Part shown: in pieces, positions 8,825 through 17,847 of the stretch | Numbering within the stretch: position 1 is the first letter of the stretch | How the letters are laid out: every line of letters starts with the position of its first letter | Assembly: GCA_036493895.1 (NCBI GenBank) | Contig: DASXOZ010000081.1 | Coordinates: forward strand, 64,201 to 128,200 | Reading direction: 5' to 3' | Length of the DNA: 64,000 bases | Source of the DNA: Candidatus Binatia bacterium | Lineage (GTDB): Bacteria > Desulfobacterota > Binatia > UBA1149 > CAITLU01 | Position numbers and translations under genes: made by a program | The notes under the pieces: model-generated | Database searches by the model: none | Told to the model about the DNA's origin: nothing | Seen by the model: only the letters and a program-made list of their open reading frames with translations

Positions 8825-11449
8825 ATCGTTCGGCGGCAGCTGCGCGATGAGTGTCGTCAGCTCGGCGATGTTCACCGGTTTCACCAGGTGGTGATCGAAG
8901 CCGGCCTCCAGCGAGCGAAGCCGGTCTTCTTCCTGCCCCCAGCCGGTCAGCGCGACGATGCGCATCGCCGATCCCCATTCCTGGGCACGGATGCGGCGGC
9001 AGACGTCGAGGCCGTTCATGCGCGGGAGCCCGATGTCGAGCAGGACGATCTCCGGGCGGAACGTGCGCGCGGCCTCGACCGCTTCGACGCCGTCGCGCGC
9101 GATCTTCGTCTGGTGGCCCCTCATGCGCAGCAGCATCGACAGGGAGTCCGCACTGTCGACGTTGTCGTCGACGACGAGGACGCGGCGGGCTTCGCCGCGC
9201 TCGTGGTCGTTCGAAGCCGGCCGCGCGGCGTCTTCCGCTCCGCGATCGAGCACGGGCAACCGGACGGCGACCTCGGTGCCGAGGCCCGGCCCGGCGCTCG
9301 TCGCCTGGATGGTTCCCGAATGCATCTCGACCAGCTCCTTGGCGAGCGTCAGGCCGATGCCGAGGCCACCCTGCGACCTCTCGAGCGAGCGGTCGACCTG
9401 GGCGAACATTTCGAACACCGTCTCGAGCATTTCCGCGGGAATGCCGACCCCGGTGTCCTTGACGCGCACTTCCACGGTGCCGCCGCGGCGCTCGGCCACC
9501 AGGTCGATGCGCCCGCCGGGCTGCGTGTACTTGCACGCGTTGTTGATCAGGTTGCTCAGCACTTGCGCCAGGCGGACGCGGTCCGCCTGGAGGTAGACGG
9601 GCTCGTCGGGAAGCGAGACGTGTACTTCGTGGTGAAGGCATTCGGCCAGCGGCCGGCAGATCTCCATGGCCTGCTGCACGATCGCGCCGAGCTCGACGCG
9701 TTCGTTGCGAAGCTCGATCTTGCCGCGGCTGATGCGCGCGACGTCGAGGAGATCATCGACCAGGTGAACCATCTGCTCGACCTGGCGCTCCATCGTGCCG
9801 ATGGCTCTGTCGGTGGTCTCGTCGTCGGCGGTTGTCATTCTCAGGATCTGCAGGGAGTTGCGCATCGGCGCCAGCGGGTTGCGAAGCTCGTGGGCCAGCG
9901 TGGCGAGAAACTCGTTCTTGCGGCGGTCGGCTAGTTGCAGGCTTGCGCGCGAGTCGGCGATCTCGCGCTCGCTGCGGCGCCTCTCGGTAACGTCGCGGAA
10001 CACCAGCACACAGCCCGCCAGAGGATCTTCGGGCAGGCGAATCGGCGCCGCGCTGTCGTCGATCGGAATCTCGCGGGCGTCCTTTCGGATCAGGATGGTA
10101 TGGTTGGCCAGGCCGACGATCACGCCTTCGCGCAGTGCGCGGGCCGCCGGACTCTCGACCGTGCGGCGTGTCTGCTCGTTGACGATCCGGAACACCTCGT
10201 CCAGGCTTCGCCCCACCGCATCCTGTGCCGTCCAGCCGGTGAGCTGCTCGGCCACGGCGTTGATCGACATTACTCTGCCGCGCCTGTCCGTCGTCATGAC
10301 GCCGTCGCCGATGCTGGCCAGCGTCGTCGCGAGCAGTTCCTTCTCACGCTCGAGATCCCTTCGCGCGGCGATCCGCTCGGTGATGTCGTGGAGAATCTTC
10401 GATGCTCCGATCAACTCGCCTTCGGCGTTGCGCAGCGGCGAGACGCTGACGGCGACGGGAATCAGCCGGCCGTCGCTGGTCATCCGTTCGGTCTCGACGC
10501 GTTCGATCGGTTGCCCATTGCGCAGGCTCGCGAGGATCCGCGCCTCCTCGTCCAGGCGCCCCGCAGGGACCAGTGTCGCGACCGAGCGGCCGACGATCTC
10601 CTCGGCGGTGTAGCCGAACAGGGCCTCGGCGCTGACGTTCCAGGTCTGGATGATGCCGTCGAGATCCTTCGTGATGAACGCGTCCCCCGAATCGCGGACG
10701 ATGGTCGCGAGCCTTTCGCGGTCGTACTGCACGCGGCGCTGCTCGGTGACGTCGCGGAACACGAGGATGACGCCGAAGATCGAGCCCTCGTGATCGCGGA
10801 TCGGCGCAGCGCTGTCGTCGACGGGACATTCGCTGCCGTCCTTGCGCACCAGCAGCGTATGATTCGCAAGACCGATGGGCTTTCCTTCGTGCAGCGCCCT
10901 GGCCACCGGATCCTCCACCTCCCGGCGGGTGTGCTCGTGAAGGATCCGGAATACCTCCACGTGCGGCCTGCCCACCGCCTCCGCGCTGCGCCAGCCGCTG
11001 AGCTCTTCGGCGACTCCGTTGAGGAACGTGATGCGCCCCTCCGCATCGGTGACGATCACCGCGTCCCCGATGCTCGCCAGGATCGTCCGCGTCCGGTCGC
11101 CTTCGTGCTGGGCGCGCCGGCGCGCGCTGCGCATCGCGTGACCGAGCCCGATGATGACCGCATTGGTGGCAACGAAAATCGCGAGCCCTACCACCTGGCC
11201 GGGCGTCGCGACGCGCACTGCACCGCGCTGCGCAAAGAACAGGTAGCTGCAGGCCGCGAAGCCGAGGACGGCCGAAAGCAGCCCTCCGCGGATCCCGCCG
11301 AAATAGACGGCGAACGCGACGGCGCCGAAGACCGTGGAGTACGGCAGGTCACTGCCCAGCCATGGATCGATCAGCCATCGCAGCAGGACTGCGAAGGCGG
11401 TCACGCCGACGGCGAAAAGGATCTCTTCGGCATTGCGTTGCGCTTTCAT
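8810..11449 (-). CDS. Hybrid sensor histidine kinase (MASE/DUF4118, three PAS, HisKA, HATPase, REC)
   Basis: About 879 aa. Four N-terminal membrane segments of DUF4118 type (first ~105 residues) are followed by three PAS domains (about 115-235, 245-360 and 375-490), a HisKA box 'TLAHELRNPLAPM' (phospho-His near 520), an HATPase with 'DTGVGIPAEM' and 'GGLGIGLTLAKELVEMH', and a C-terminal receiver ('VLVVDDNVDSADS', phospho-acceptor in 'VLLDIGLPRMNG'). PAS1 and PAS3 are near-duplicates of each other (both with 'GLANHTxLxRKD' and 'DDSAAPIR'). It should phosphorylate its own receiver and perhaps a separate partner; none is adjacent. I chose the ATG at 11449; a TTG at 11476 would add nine residues. 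Confidence 0.92.
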   Translation of the reverse strand: MKAQRNAEEILFAVGVTAFAVLLRWLIDPWLGSDLPYSTVFGAVAFAVYFGGIRGGLLSAVLGFAACSYLFFAQRGAVRVATPGQVVGLAIFVATNAVIIGLGHAMRSARRRAQHEGDRTRTILASIGDAVIVTDAEGRITFLNGVAEELSGWRSAEAVGRPHVEVFRILHEHTRREVEDPVARALHEGKPIGLANHTLLVRKDGSECPVDDSAAPIRDHEGSIFGVILVFRDVTEQRRVQYDRERLATIVRDSGDAFITKDLDGIIQTWNVSAEALFGYTAEEIVGRSVATLVPAGRLDEEARILASLRNGQPIERVETERMTSDGRLIPVAVSVSPLRNAEGELIGASKILHDITERIAARRDLEREKELLATTLASIGDGVMTTDRRGRVMSINAVAEQLTGWTAQDAVGRSLDEVFRIVNEQTRRTVESPAARALREGVIVGLANHTILIRKDAREIPIDDSAAPIRLPEDPLAGCVLVFRDVTERRRSEREIADSRASLQLADRRKNEFLATLAHELRNPLAPMRNSLQILRMTTADDETTDRAIGTMERQVEQMVHLVDDLLDVARISRGKIELRNERVELGAIVQQAMEICRPLAECLHHEVHVSLPDEPVYLQADRVRLAQVLSNLINNACKYTQPGGRIDLVAERRGGTVEVRVKDTGVGIPAEMLETVFEMFAQVDRSLERSQGGLGIGLTLAKELVEMHSGTIQATSAGPGLGTEVAVRLPVLDRGAEDAARPASNDHERGEARRVLVVDDNVDSADSLSMLLRMRGHQTKIARDGVEAVEAARTFRPEIVLLDIGLPRMNGLDVCRRIRAQEWGSAMRIVALTGWGQEEDRLRSLEAGFDHHLVKPVNIAELTTLIAQLPPNDSDRQ

Positions 11450-11646
11450 CGATTCGGCATGACCCGCGGCGGCCAAACACGCACGTCCCGGCGACTTCGC
11501 GGTGAGGGCGCACCGCGGCGCGACCGGCGGCGAGACGCAAGAAGCCCTGACTCTATGACGTCAGGCGGGACGATGGAACCGGTATCCGGGCGAGTCCACC
11601 CGAACGACTGCGGAGAGGCCGCAGTTGAGCCTCGCGCGCGGCGACG

Positions 11647-12204
11647 TCAATGAATGCCGTGGGACGGCGCCAGCGTGATCGGCGCAACGTTCAGGCGGAG
11701 CAGGGCCGCCTCCCACATTTTCTCGGGCGGGGTCTCGAACAGGAAGTCGGCGTCTACGTCGCTGTTGACCCACGCCGTTTCGGTCAGCTCGCGCTCGAGC
11801 TGGGCCGGACCCCATCCCGAATAACCGAGCAGGAATCGGACGCGGCGCGGAGGATGCCTGGCCAGCTCGCGCAGGGCATCGGGCGCCGACGTAATGAAAA
11901 GCCCCGGAATCAGCTCGCGGGTGCCCAGGCCGTCGAGGCCTTCGACTCTCTCGTGAAGAATCCAGCCCGTCTCGGGTTGCACGGGACCGCCGGACCACGC
12001 GACGTCACCGGCGCCCCGCCAGTCGACGTCGATGGATTTGAGAAGGTCTCCGACCGGAGTGCGCGTCGGCCGGTTGATGACCAGCCCGAAGGAACCCTCC
12101 GTGCGGTGCTCGATCATCAGCACCACCGAGCGATCGAAGTTGGGATCGCGAAGCTGGGGCATCGCGATCAGCAGACCCGGAGCGACGTGCAACTCGCCGA
12201 GCAT
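11647..12204 (-). CDS. AlgH/YqgE family protein (UPF0301)
   Basis: 185 aa from the ATG at 12204. 'APGLLIAMPQLRDPNFDRSVVLMIEH' and 'GSFGLVINRPT' are the conserved N-terminal signature, and 'VRFLLGYSGWGPAQLERELTETAWVNSDVDADFLF' the conserved C-terminal one. The family's function is unresolved despite links to alginate regulation in Pseudomonas. A much longer open frame runs upstream to 13911, but the homologous part starts exactly here. Size matches the family (about 185 aa). Confidence 0.93.
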   Translation of the reverse strand: MLGELHVAPGLLIAMPQLRDPNFDRSVVLMIEHRTEGSFGLVINRPTRTPVGDLLKSIDVDWRGAGDVAWSGGPVQPETGWILHERVEGLDGLGTRELIPGLFITSAPDALRELARHPPRRVRFLLGYSGWGPAQLERELTETAWVNSDVDADFLFETPPEKMWEAALLRLNVAPITLAPSHGIH

Positions 12205-12363
12205 GACTGACTCTCTACACACGCTTTCGCCTGCGGGCAAGAGGGGGATTGGGCGGAACCTTTTGATTCGCCGCACTGGCGCAAGCATAGCTCCGGCCCG
12301 GCACCGCCAATTGAGCGGGGCGCTCTGGTCGATCGAGCGATCGAGCCGAGCCGGTCGATGCGC

Positions 12364-12480
12364 GGGTCGAAGAGCCGATCGAATCGCGGCTCGAAGAGCC
12401 GATGAACACCGGCTCGAAGAGCCGATTGAACCAAGGCTCGAAGAGCCGATGAACCAAGGCTCGAAGAGCCGATGAAAGGG
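12364..12480. repeat. Five tandem 23/24-bp hairpin units upstream of the LLM gene
   Basis: Units start at 12364, 12388, 12411, 12435 and 12458. The core is GGCTC-gaa-GAGCC, a perfect 5-bp stem with a 3-nt loop, followed by GATGAACCAA-like spacer. The first copy has one change (GGGTC). The last copy runs directly into the ribosome binding site of the downstream gene, so the array lies in its 5' leader. Confidence 0.85.
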
Positions 12481-12489
12481 AGAACGTCG

Positions 12490-13458
12490 ATGCAGTTCGG
12501 ATGCCTGGTTCCGCAGGGATGGCGCCTCGACCTGATGGGCGTCACCGGCGATCGAAACAAATGGGAGACCTGCGACCGCGTCGCCCGGGGCCTCGATGCC
12601 GCGGGATGGGAGTCGCTGTGGGTCTACGATCATTTCCACACGGTTCCTCGCAAGGAGATCGAGGCTACGTTCGAAGCGTGGACGCTGATGACGCACCTGG
12701 CGAGCGCGACCAGTCGCGCCCGCATCGGTCAGCTCGTCACCTGCAACGAGTACCGGCACCCGGCGCATCTCGCGAAGATCGCAGCCTGCGTCGACGTGAT
12801 GAGCGGCGGTCGCCTCGAGCTCGGCCTCGGCGCCGGCTGGTATCAGGAGGAATTCGACGCGTACGGCTACGAGTTCCGTCCGATCGGCGAAAGGCTCGGC
12901 CGGCTGCGCGAATCGCTGGAAGTGATTCGCGCGATGTGGAGCAACGAAAAAGCCAGCTACGAGGGCCGGCACTTCCGCCTGAAGGATGCCGTCTGCCAGC
13001 CGCAGCCGCTGCAGAAGCCGCACCCGCCGATCGTCATCGGGGGACGCGGCGAGAAAGTGCTGCTGCGCCTTGTTGCGCGCTTCGCCGACGTCTGGAACTA
13101 CAATGGCAACCGTGACGAGTTCGCGCGCTATCGCGACATCCTGAAGGAGCACTGCCGCGTCGTCGGCCGCGACTTCGACGAGATCCGCATTACCGCGATG
13201 GCCGGCGGAATCTGCTACGACAGCGAGCAGGAAAAGGAAGCCTTCCTCGAGAGCATTGCGGCGCAGAAGCTGCCCGCCGAGCGGCTGTTCGGCTTCGTCT
13301 CGTGCAAGGGATCGCGCGAGGAGTGTGCCGAGTTCCTCGACGGCTACGGCAAGCTCGGCGTCTCGGGCGTCGTCTTCTACTTCAACGACATCGCCAGCTT
13401 CGGCTCCGGCCGCTCCCAAGCCGAAAAGTTCCAGCGAGACGTATTTCCATTGTTGTAA
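12490..13458 (+). CDS. LLM-class F420-type oxidoreductase
   Basis: 322 aa from the ATG at 12490, preceded by AAAGGGAGA. It shows the luciferase-like TIM-barrel pattern: 'ESLWVYDHFHTVP', 'VTCNEYRHPAHLAKIAACVDVMSGGRLELGLGAGW' and 'PHPPIVIGGRGEKVLLRLVARFADVWN'. The absence of obvious flavin-monooxygenase partners and the close fit to the mycobacterial-type subgroup suggest coenzyme F420 as cofactor; this is family-level inference. Substrate unknown. An in-frame ATG at 12472 lies within the last repeat unit and would add six residues. Confidence 0.9.
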   Translation: MQFGCLVPQGWRLDLMGVTGDRNKWETCDRVARGLDAAGWESLWVYDHFHTVPRKEIEATFEAWTLMTHLASATSRARIGQLVTCNEYRHPAHLAKIAACVDVMSGGRLELGLGAGWYQEEFDAYGYEFRPIGERLGRLRESLEVIRAMWSNEKASYEGRHFRLKDAVCQPQPLQKPHPPIVIGGRGEKVLLRLVARFADVWNYNGNRDEFARYRDILKEHCRVVGRDFDEIRITAMAGGICYDSEQEKEAFLESIAAQKLPAERLFGFVSCKGSREECAEFLDGYGKLGVSGVVFYFNDIASFGSGRSQAEKFQRDVFPLL

Positions 13459-13459
13459 T

Positions 13460-13603
13460 GGGGTCAGGCACCAGCGGAATAGGGTCAGGCACCAGCGGAA
13501 TGGGGTCAGGCACCACAGGAATGGGGTCAGGCACCAGCGCGAGGCACCAGCGCGCATCGAACGGGCGACGTCCTCGGGCTTATTCGGCTGGTGCCTGACC
13601 CCA
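13460..13603. repeat. 21-bp GGGGTCAGGCACC repeats with an inverted copy
   Basis: Direct units start at 13460, 13481, 13502 and 13523, each GGGGTCAGGCACCAGC plus GGAAT or a variant, with 21-bp spacing. A full inverted unit occupies 13582-13602. The array starts one base after the stop of the LLM gene, and the inverted copy supplies the last codons of hemG (G-Q-A-P-A-E-stop) on the other strand. Transcripts of either gene would fold the arms together, so it may act as a two-way terminator. Confidence 0.88.
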
Positions 13604-15028
13604 CCGCTTGATCGCGCCCACCAGGCGCTCGGCGGCGGCTTCTCCGGAGCGGACGCAGTCGGGAATGCCCACGCCGCGATAGGCCGATCCGGCCAGCGCG
13701 AGCGTCGCGTAGCGGCCGGCCTCCTCCTCGATGCGGGCGACGCGCTCGAGGTGCCCGACGTTGTACTGCGGCATCGAGCGCGGCCACCTGGCGATGCGCA
13801 CGTCGCGAGGTGCGACCTTGATGCCGAGCAGCTCGCCGAGGTCGCGCGTGACGCCGCCCAGCATCTTGTCGTCGGCCTGGTCATAGGCGTCGGGAAACAG
13901 TGCGCCGCCAACGAACGCGCGCAGCAGCACCGTGCCTGCCGCCGCCCGCTGCTGGTACTTGACGCTGCTGAACGTGCACGCCAGCAGCGAGCGCTTCTCG
14001 ACCGCCGGCACGACGAAGCCGAATCCGTCGAGGGGATGCGGCACGTCGTCGCGACGGTAGACGAGGTTGACGGTTGCGGCGGATGCGTACTCGACGAGAT
14101 TCAGCGAGCGCGCGAGCTCCGGCGCGATTCCCTCGACCAGGCGCGAGGCCGCGTACGCAGGCGTCGCGATGCACACCGCGTCGGCGTCGATGCATTCGTC
14201 CAGCGTGTAGACCTTCCAGCGCCCGTCGTCGTGCTCGATTCTCTCGACGATCGTGTTCGTGCGGATCGAGGCGGCGGGCAGGATCTCGACCAGGCGCCGG
14301 GGCAGCACCGAAAGGCCCCGGTCCAGCGAGATGAACAGCGAGTAGCGGGGCCCGGAGGCCACGCCTTCGGCGCGCGCCGCCGCGCGCGCCCCGCCCCGCT
14401 GCGATTCCATCAGCCCGAGGATCAGGCTGCGGTGCTTTCGCTCCATCTCAATGAAGCGCGGCATCGTTGCGCGAAGGCTGAGCTTCTCGGGATCGGCCGT
14501 GTAGACGCCGCCTACCATCGGCTGCGCCGCCCGTTCGAGGGCCTGGCTGCCGAGCCGTCGCCGCACAAAGGACGCGAGGCTTTCGTCGGCGCCGTCGCTG
14601 CGCCGCGGCAGCACGAGATCGGCCGCCATGCGAAGCTTGGCAGGCCACGTGAACAACCGTGTCCCGACGAACGGCGCCAGCCGCGTCGGTGCCATCATGA
14701 AGAAGCCTTCGGGGATCGGGTGCAGTGTGCGGCCGAGCGCGACGAAGCTCTTGCGGAACTCCCCGCGCGTCCCGATGATCCGCTCTTCGAGCCCGATCTC
14801 CTCGCAGAGCGCGCGCGCCCACGGTTTCTCGGTGACGATGGAATCCGGTCCGAGCTCCATCGTGCAGCCGCTCTGCTCGGCGGTCTCGATCACGCCGCCG
14901 GCGCGGGCACCGGCTTCGAGCACCGAAACTTCGACGTCGAGGCCGGCCTCTTGCGCCAGCCGATGCGCGCGGTAGGCCGCCGACAGCCCGGCGATGCCGG
15001 CTCCGACGACGACGATGCGTCGCTTCAT
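13580..15028 (-). CDS. hemG: Protoporphyrinogen oxidase, FAD-dependent
   Basis: 482 aa. The N-terminus 'RIVVVGAGIAGLSAAYRAHRL' is a Rossmann FAD-binding motif, followed by 'VSVLEAGARAGGVIETAEQSGCTMELGPDSIVTEKPWA', which is characteristic of oxygen-dependent (HemY-type) protoporphyrinogen oxidases; the C-terminal 'LALAGSAYRGVGIPDCVRSGEAAAE' is the second FAD-contact motif. It converts protoporphyrinogen IX to protoporphyrin IX at the membrane. It follows hemDE by 77 bp on the same strand, so the two probably form a haem operon. Its last codons are made of the GGGGTCAGGCACC repeat. Confidence 0.93.
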   Translation of the reverse strand: MKRRIVVVGAGIAGLSAAYRAHRLAQEAGLDVEVSVLEAGARAGGVIETAEQSGCTMELGPDSIVTEKPWARALCEEIGLEERIIGTRGEFRKSFVALGRTLHPIPEGFFMMAPTRLAPFVGTRLFTWPAKLRMAADLVLPRRSDGADESLASFVRRRLGSQALERAAQPMVGGVYTADPEKLSLRATMPRFIEMERKHRSLILGLMESQRGGARAAARAEGVASGPRYSLFISLDRGLSVLPRRLVEILPAASIRTNTIVERIEHDDGRWKVYTLDECIDADAVCIATPAYAASRLVEGIAPELARSLNLVEYASAATVNLVYRRDDVPHPLDGFGFVVPAVEKRSLLACTFSSVKYQQRAAAGTVLLRAFVGGALFPDAYDQADDKMLGGVTRDLGELLGIKVAPRDVRIARWPRSMPQYNVGHLERVARIEEEAGRYATLALAGSAYRGVGIPDCVRSGEAAAERLVGAIKRWGQAPAE

Positions 15029-15105
15029 CGCGGAGGTCCCTGGTGCCGGCGGATCTCGCCGGAGCCCAAGACCGCAGCGGTCGGCTCGAAGTTGCGTACC
15101 ACCGC

Positions 15106-17103
15106 TCAGTTCCGCTGCGACAGCTCGTGCACGGCGTCGACGAGAGCGATGACGTTGTCGACCGGCGTACCCGGCAGGATCCCGTGGCCGAGATTGAAGA
15201 TGTGCCCGGCGCGGCCGCCGACCTCGTCGAGCACGCGAGCGCACTGGCGGCGGATCGTGTCGCGATCGGCGAACAGCAGCACGGGATCCAGGTTGCCCTG
15301 CACGGCGACGCCGGCGAAGCGGTCGAACACCGGTGCGATTGCCACGCGATGATCGATGCCGATCACCGAGCAGCCGGCTTCGACCTGCTGGTCGAGCAAC
15401 GTCGCGGTGTCAGTGCCGAAGCTGATCAGCGGGACCGAAGCGCCGATGCACGCGGCAATCGTTTTCATGTGCGGTGCGACGTAAGTCGCGTAATCGGACG
15501 GGGACAGGCATCCGACCCAGCTGTCGAAAAGCTGCACGGCCTGGGCGCCGGCATCGATCTGCGCGCGAAGGTAGGCGCCGACAGCGCGCGCCAGGCGGTC
15601 CATCATCGCGTCCCACGCGCCCTTGTCGGCGTACATGAAGCGCTTGGTCTGGATGTAGTTTCGCGACCCGCCGCCTTCGATGACGTAGGACGCCAGCGTG
15701 AACGGAGCGCCGCTGAAGCCGATCAGCGGCACCGACGGCGCCAGCTCGGCGCGTGTGCGCCGGAGCGCATCCATGACGAACGAAAGCTCGGCGGCAGGAT
15801 CGATTTCGCGAAGACGGTCGACGTCGCCGGGGCCGCGCACCAGGCGCGACAGGCTCGGTCCGTCGCCGTGGACGTACTCGAGGCCGAGGCCCATCGGCTC
15901 GAGGATCAGCAGGATGTCGGAGAAAAGGATCGCGGCATCGGCGCCGATGCGCTGCTGGGCCTCGACGGCGGCCTGGGCCGCGAGCTCGGGCGTCTTGCAC
16001 AGCTCGATGAACGAAGCGCGCGCCCGAAGCTCGCGGTATTCCTGCATGTAGCGGCCGGCCTGGCGCATCAGCCATACCGGCGTGTGCGGCACCGGCTCGC
16101 GTCGGCAGGCCTTGAGGAACACGCTGCCCTGCAGCGCGGCGGCAGCGCTGCCGTCGTGCGTTGCCGCGGCTCGTACCGTCGCGGGCGAAACCCGCGATGT
16201 GCGCATGCGGGCCCGCCGTTCCACGATGAGCGCGGGGGCGAGCGCGGAGGCTTCCTTGATCAACGTTCCGAGCTTCGGATGCGACGGCTCGAAGTCGACG
16301 CTCAGGCCCTGCTCCGCGAGCGTCTCGCTGCAGACGGGGCCAACCGAGCCGATGACCACTTCGGCCACGGCGCTGCGAAGCCCGTCCTCGACGCCGAGGC
16401 GGCGAGCGACCTCGAACAAGTGAAGGACCTGCGTCGAGCTGGTGAACAGCAGGACATCGGCCGTGCGCGCCAGCACCTGGCGGATTGCGTCTTGCAACGG
16501 CGCGAGATCGTCGGGAAGCGCCCAGCGATACACCTCGACGCGCGTCACGACGGCGCCGCGCGCCTCCAGGCCGCGCGCGAGCTCGTCGCTCGGTATTCCG
16601 TATTCCTGGATCGCGACGCGGGCGCCGGCCAGGTCCACCGACTCGGCGGCCTCGTCGAGCGTCGCGAGAATCTCGCGCCACGTGTTCGGCTCCGCGACCG
16701 TGATCGTGACCGGCAGGCCCACTTCGCGAAGCGCCTGCACGGGTTTCGGTCCGCGCGCGACGATCGTCGTGCGCGCAAGCGCAGCCAGCACCTGGTCGCG
16801 GTCGCCGCGGGCCTGCCACGCATCGAGCAGGGCGCGCGCGCCGACACCGGTAAGGAAGACGACGATGTCGATCTTCGCCGCGAGAAGGGAATCGGCAAAA
16901 GCGAGCGCGGCATCATTGGCTGCCAGCGGCACCTCCTTCATCGACGGCGCGGAAATCGCCACGCCCCCCGCGTTGTGCACAAGCCTGGCGGTCTCGGCGG
17001 CCATGCGGCTTTCGAACGTGACGACGCGAAGTCCTCCGAAACCGCGGCCGGTTTTGTCCTTCTCCTGGTTGCCGTCGTGGGGATGTGGCTCGCTGTGCGT
17101 CAT
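15106..17103 (-). CDS. HemD-HemE fusion: uroporphyrinogen-III synthase plus decarboxylase
   Basis: 665 aa from the ATG at 17103. Residues about 22-285 look like uroporphyrinogen-III synthase (HemD): 'LRVVTFESRMAAETARLV', 'VVFLTGVGARALL', 'VLLFTSSTQVLHLFEVARRLG' and 'GSVGPVCSETLAEQGL'. After a linker of about 30 residues, residues 316-665 are a full uroporphyrinogen decarboxylase (HemE): 'TPVWLMRQAGRYMQEYRELR', 'PLIGFSGAPFTLASYVIEGGG' and 'FNLGHGILPGTP'. The fusion would carry out two successive steps from hydroxymethylbilane to coproporphyrinogen III. There is no stop or frame change between the halves. A GTG at 17214 could extend it by 37 residues, but these look unrelated to HemD. Confidence 0.92.
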   Translation of the reverse strand: MTHSEPHPHDGNQEKDKTGRGFGGLRVVTFESRMAAETARLVHNAGGVAISAPSMKEVPLAANDAALAFADSLLAAKIDIVVFLTGVGARALLDAWQARGDRDQVLAALARTTIVARGPKPVQALREVGLPVTITVAEPNTWREILATLDEAAESVDLAGARVAIQEYGIPSDELARGLEARGAVVTRVEVYRWALPDDLAPLQDAIRQVLARTADVLLFTSSTQVLHLFEVARRLGVEDGLRSAVAEVVIGSVGPVCSETLAEQGLSVDFEPSHPKLGTLIKEASALAPALIVERRARMRTSRVSPATVRAAATHDGSAAAALQGSVFLKACRREPVPHTPVWLMRQAGRYMQEYRELRARASFIELCKTPELAAQAAVEAQQRIGADAAILFSDILLILEPMGLGLEYVHGDGPSLSRLVRGPGDVDRLREIDPAAELSFVMDALRRTRAELAPSVPLIGFSGAPFTLASYVIEGGGSRNYIQTKRFMYADKGAWDAMMDRLARAVGAYLRAQIDAGAQAVQLFDSWVGCLSPSDYATYVAPHMKTIAACIGASVPLISFGTDTATLLDQQVEAGCSVIGIDHRVAIAPVFDRFAGVAVQGNLDPVLLFADRDTIRRQCARVLDEVGGRAGHIFNLGHGILPGTPVDNVIALVDAVHELSQRN

Positions 17104-17371
17104 TTCGCGAAGTTGCCTCGTCTCGCCGGCATTCGCACAGCCTGACGCGTTGCGCCGTACCGGGAACTGCGCGCCGCGGCGCGATCGGGCGGTAGCGCAA
17201 TGTTTCAAGTTCACGGGGCGGCGGCAACCGGGCGAAATGTCCTCTCGTCCGCGCTGTTGACCGGTCCCGTTCGGAGTGCCTTACTCGAATTCGCTCGAAT
17301 CCCGCCCGACAGGAGTCGTCGAACAACATCCGGAACCACAGCGCCGCAGCCAGGCACAAGGAGCGAATCCG

Positions 17372-17812
17372 ATGAAGGTTCGTGACATTCGAAAAAGCTC
17401 TTCCGTCCCCCTCCAGACCGTCACTCCGGACCACACCGTTCGCGAAGCCGTCGAGGTCCTGTGCCGCTTCAACATCGGTGCGCTGCCGGTCCTCGACATC
17501 GAGGGCTCGCTGGTCGGCATCATCTCCGAGCGCGACGTCCTGCGGCTGTGCTGCCGCGACGACGGCCCGGCGATGCTTTCGACGCGGGTTCGCGACGTGA
17601 TGACGCGCGAGGTGGTCGTCGCGGTGCCCGACGACAGTGTCGAGTACGTGATGCGCGTAATGACCGAAAGGCGAGTGCGTCACTTGCCGGTGCTCGAGGA
17701 CCACAACCTCGTTGCGATCGTCTCGATCGGGGATGTCGTCAAGGCCCAGCACGACGAGAAGGACACCGAGATCCGCTATCTGCGCGACTACATGCAGGGC
17801 GCGCTGGCCTGA
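17372..17812 (+). CDS. Tandem CBS-domain protein
   Basis: 146 aa with an AAGGAG ribosome binding site 9 nt before the ATG at 17372. Two CBS motifs are visible: 'TVREAVEVLCRFNIGALPVLDIEGSLVGIISERDVLR' and 'SVEYVMRVMTERRVRHLPVLEDHNLVAIVSIGDVVK', separated by 'VRDVMTREVV'. Stand-alone CBS pairs usually bind adenine nucleotides and regulate a partner. It is divergent from the haem operon across 268 bp, and the DUF255 gene follows; no obvious partner is encoded next to it. Confidence 0.92.
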   Translation: MKVRDIRKSSSVPLQTVTPDHTVREAVEVLCRFNIGALPVLDIEGSLVGIISERDVLRLCCRDDGPAMLSTRVRDVMTREVVVAVPDDSVEYVMRVMTERRVRHLPVLEDHNLVAIVSIGDVVKAQHDEKDTEIRYLRDYMQGALA

Positions 17813-17847
17813 GGTGAAACCACACCGGGCGTGAGCTAGATCGCTGG

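Noticed and set aside
12364-12480. Tandem repeats considered as a CRISPR array.
   Set aside because: Units are 23-24 bp with no unique spacers between them, and no cas genes are present. The same holds for the arrays at 4.3, 13.5 and 42.7 kb.
11647-13911. A 754-codon open frame on the minus strand spanning the AlgH/YqgE gene and the whole LLM gene region.
   Set aside because: Only the last 185 codons match a known family. The rest is antisense to the LLM gene and crosses the tandem repeats; high GC makes such long empty frames common.
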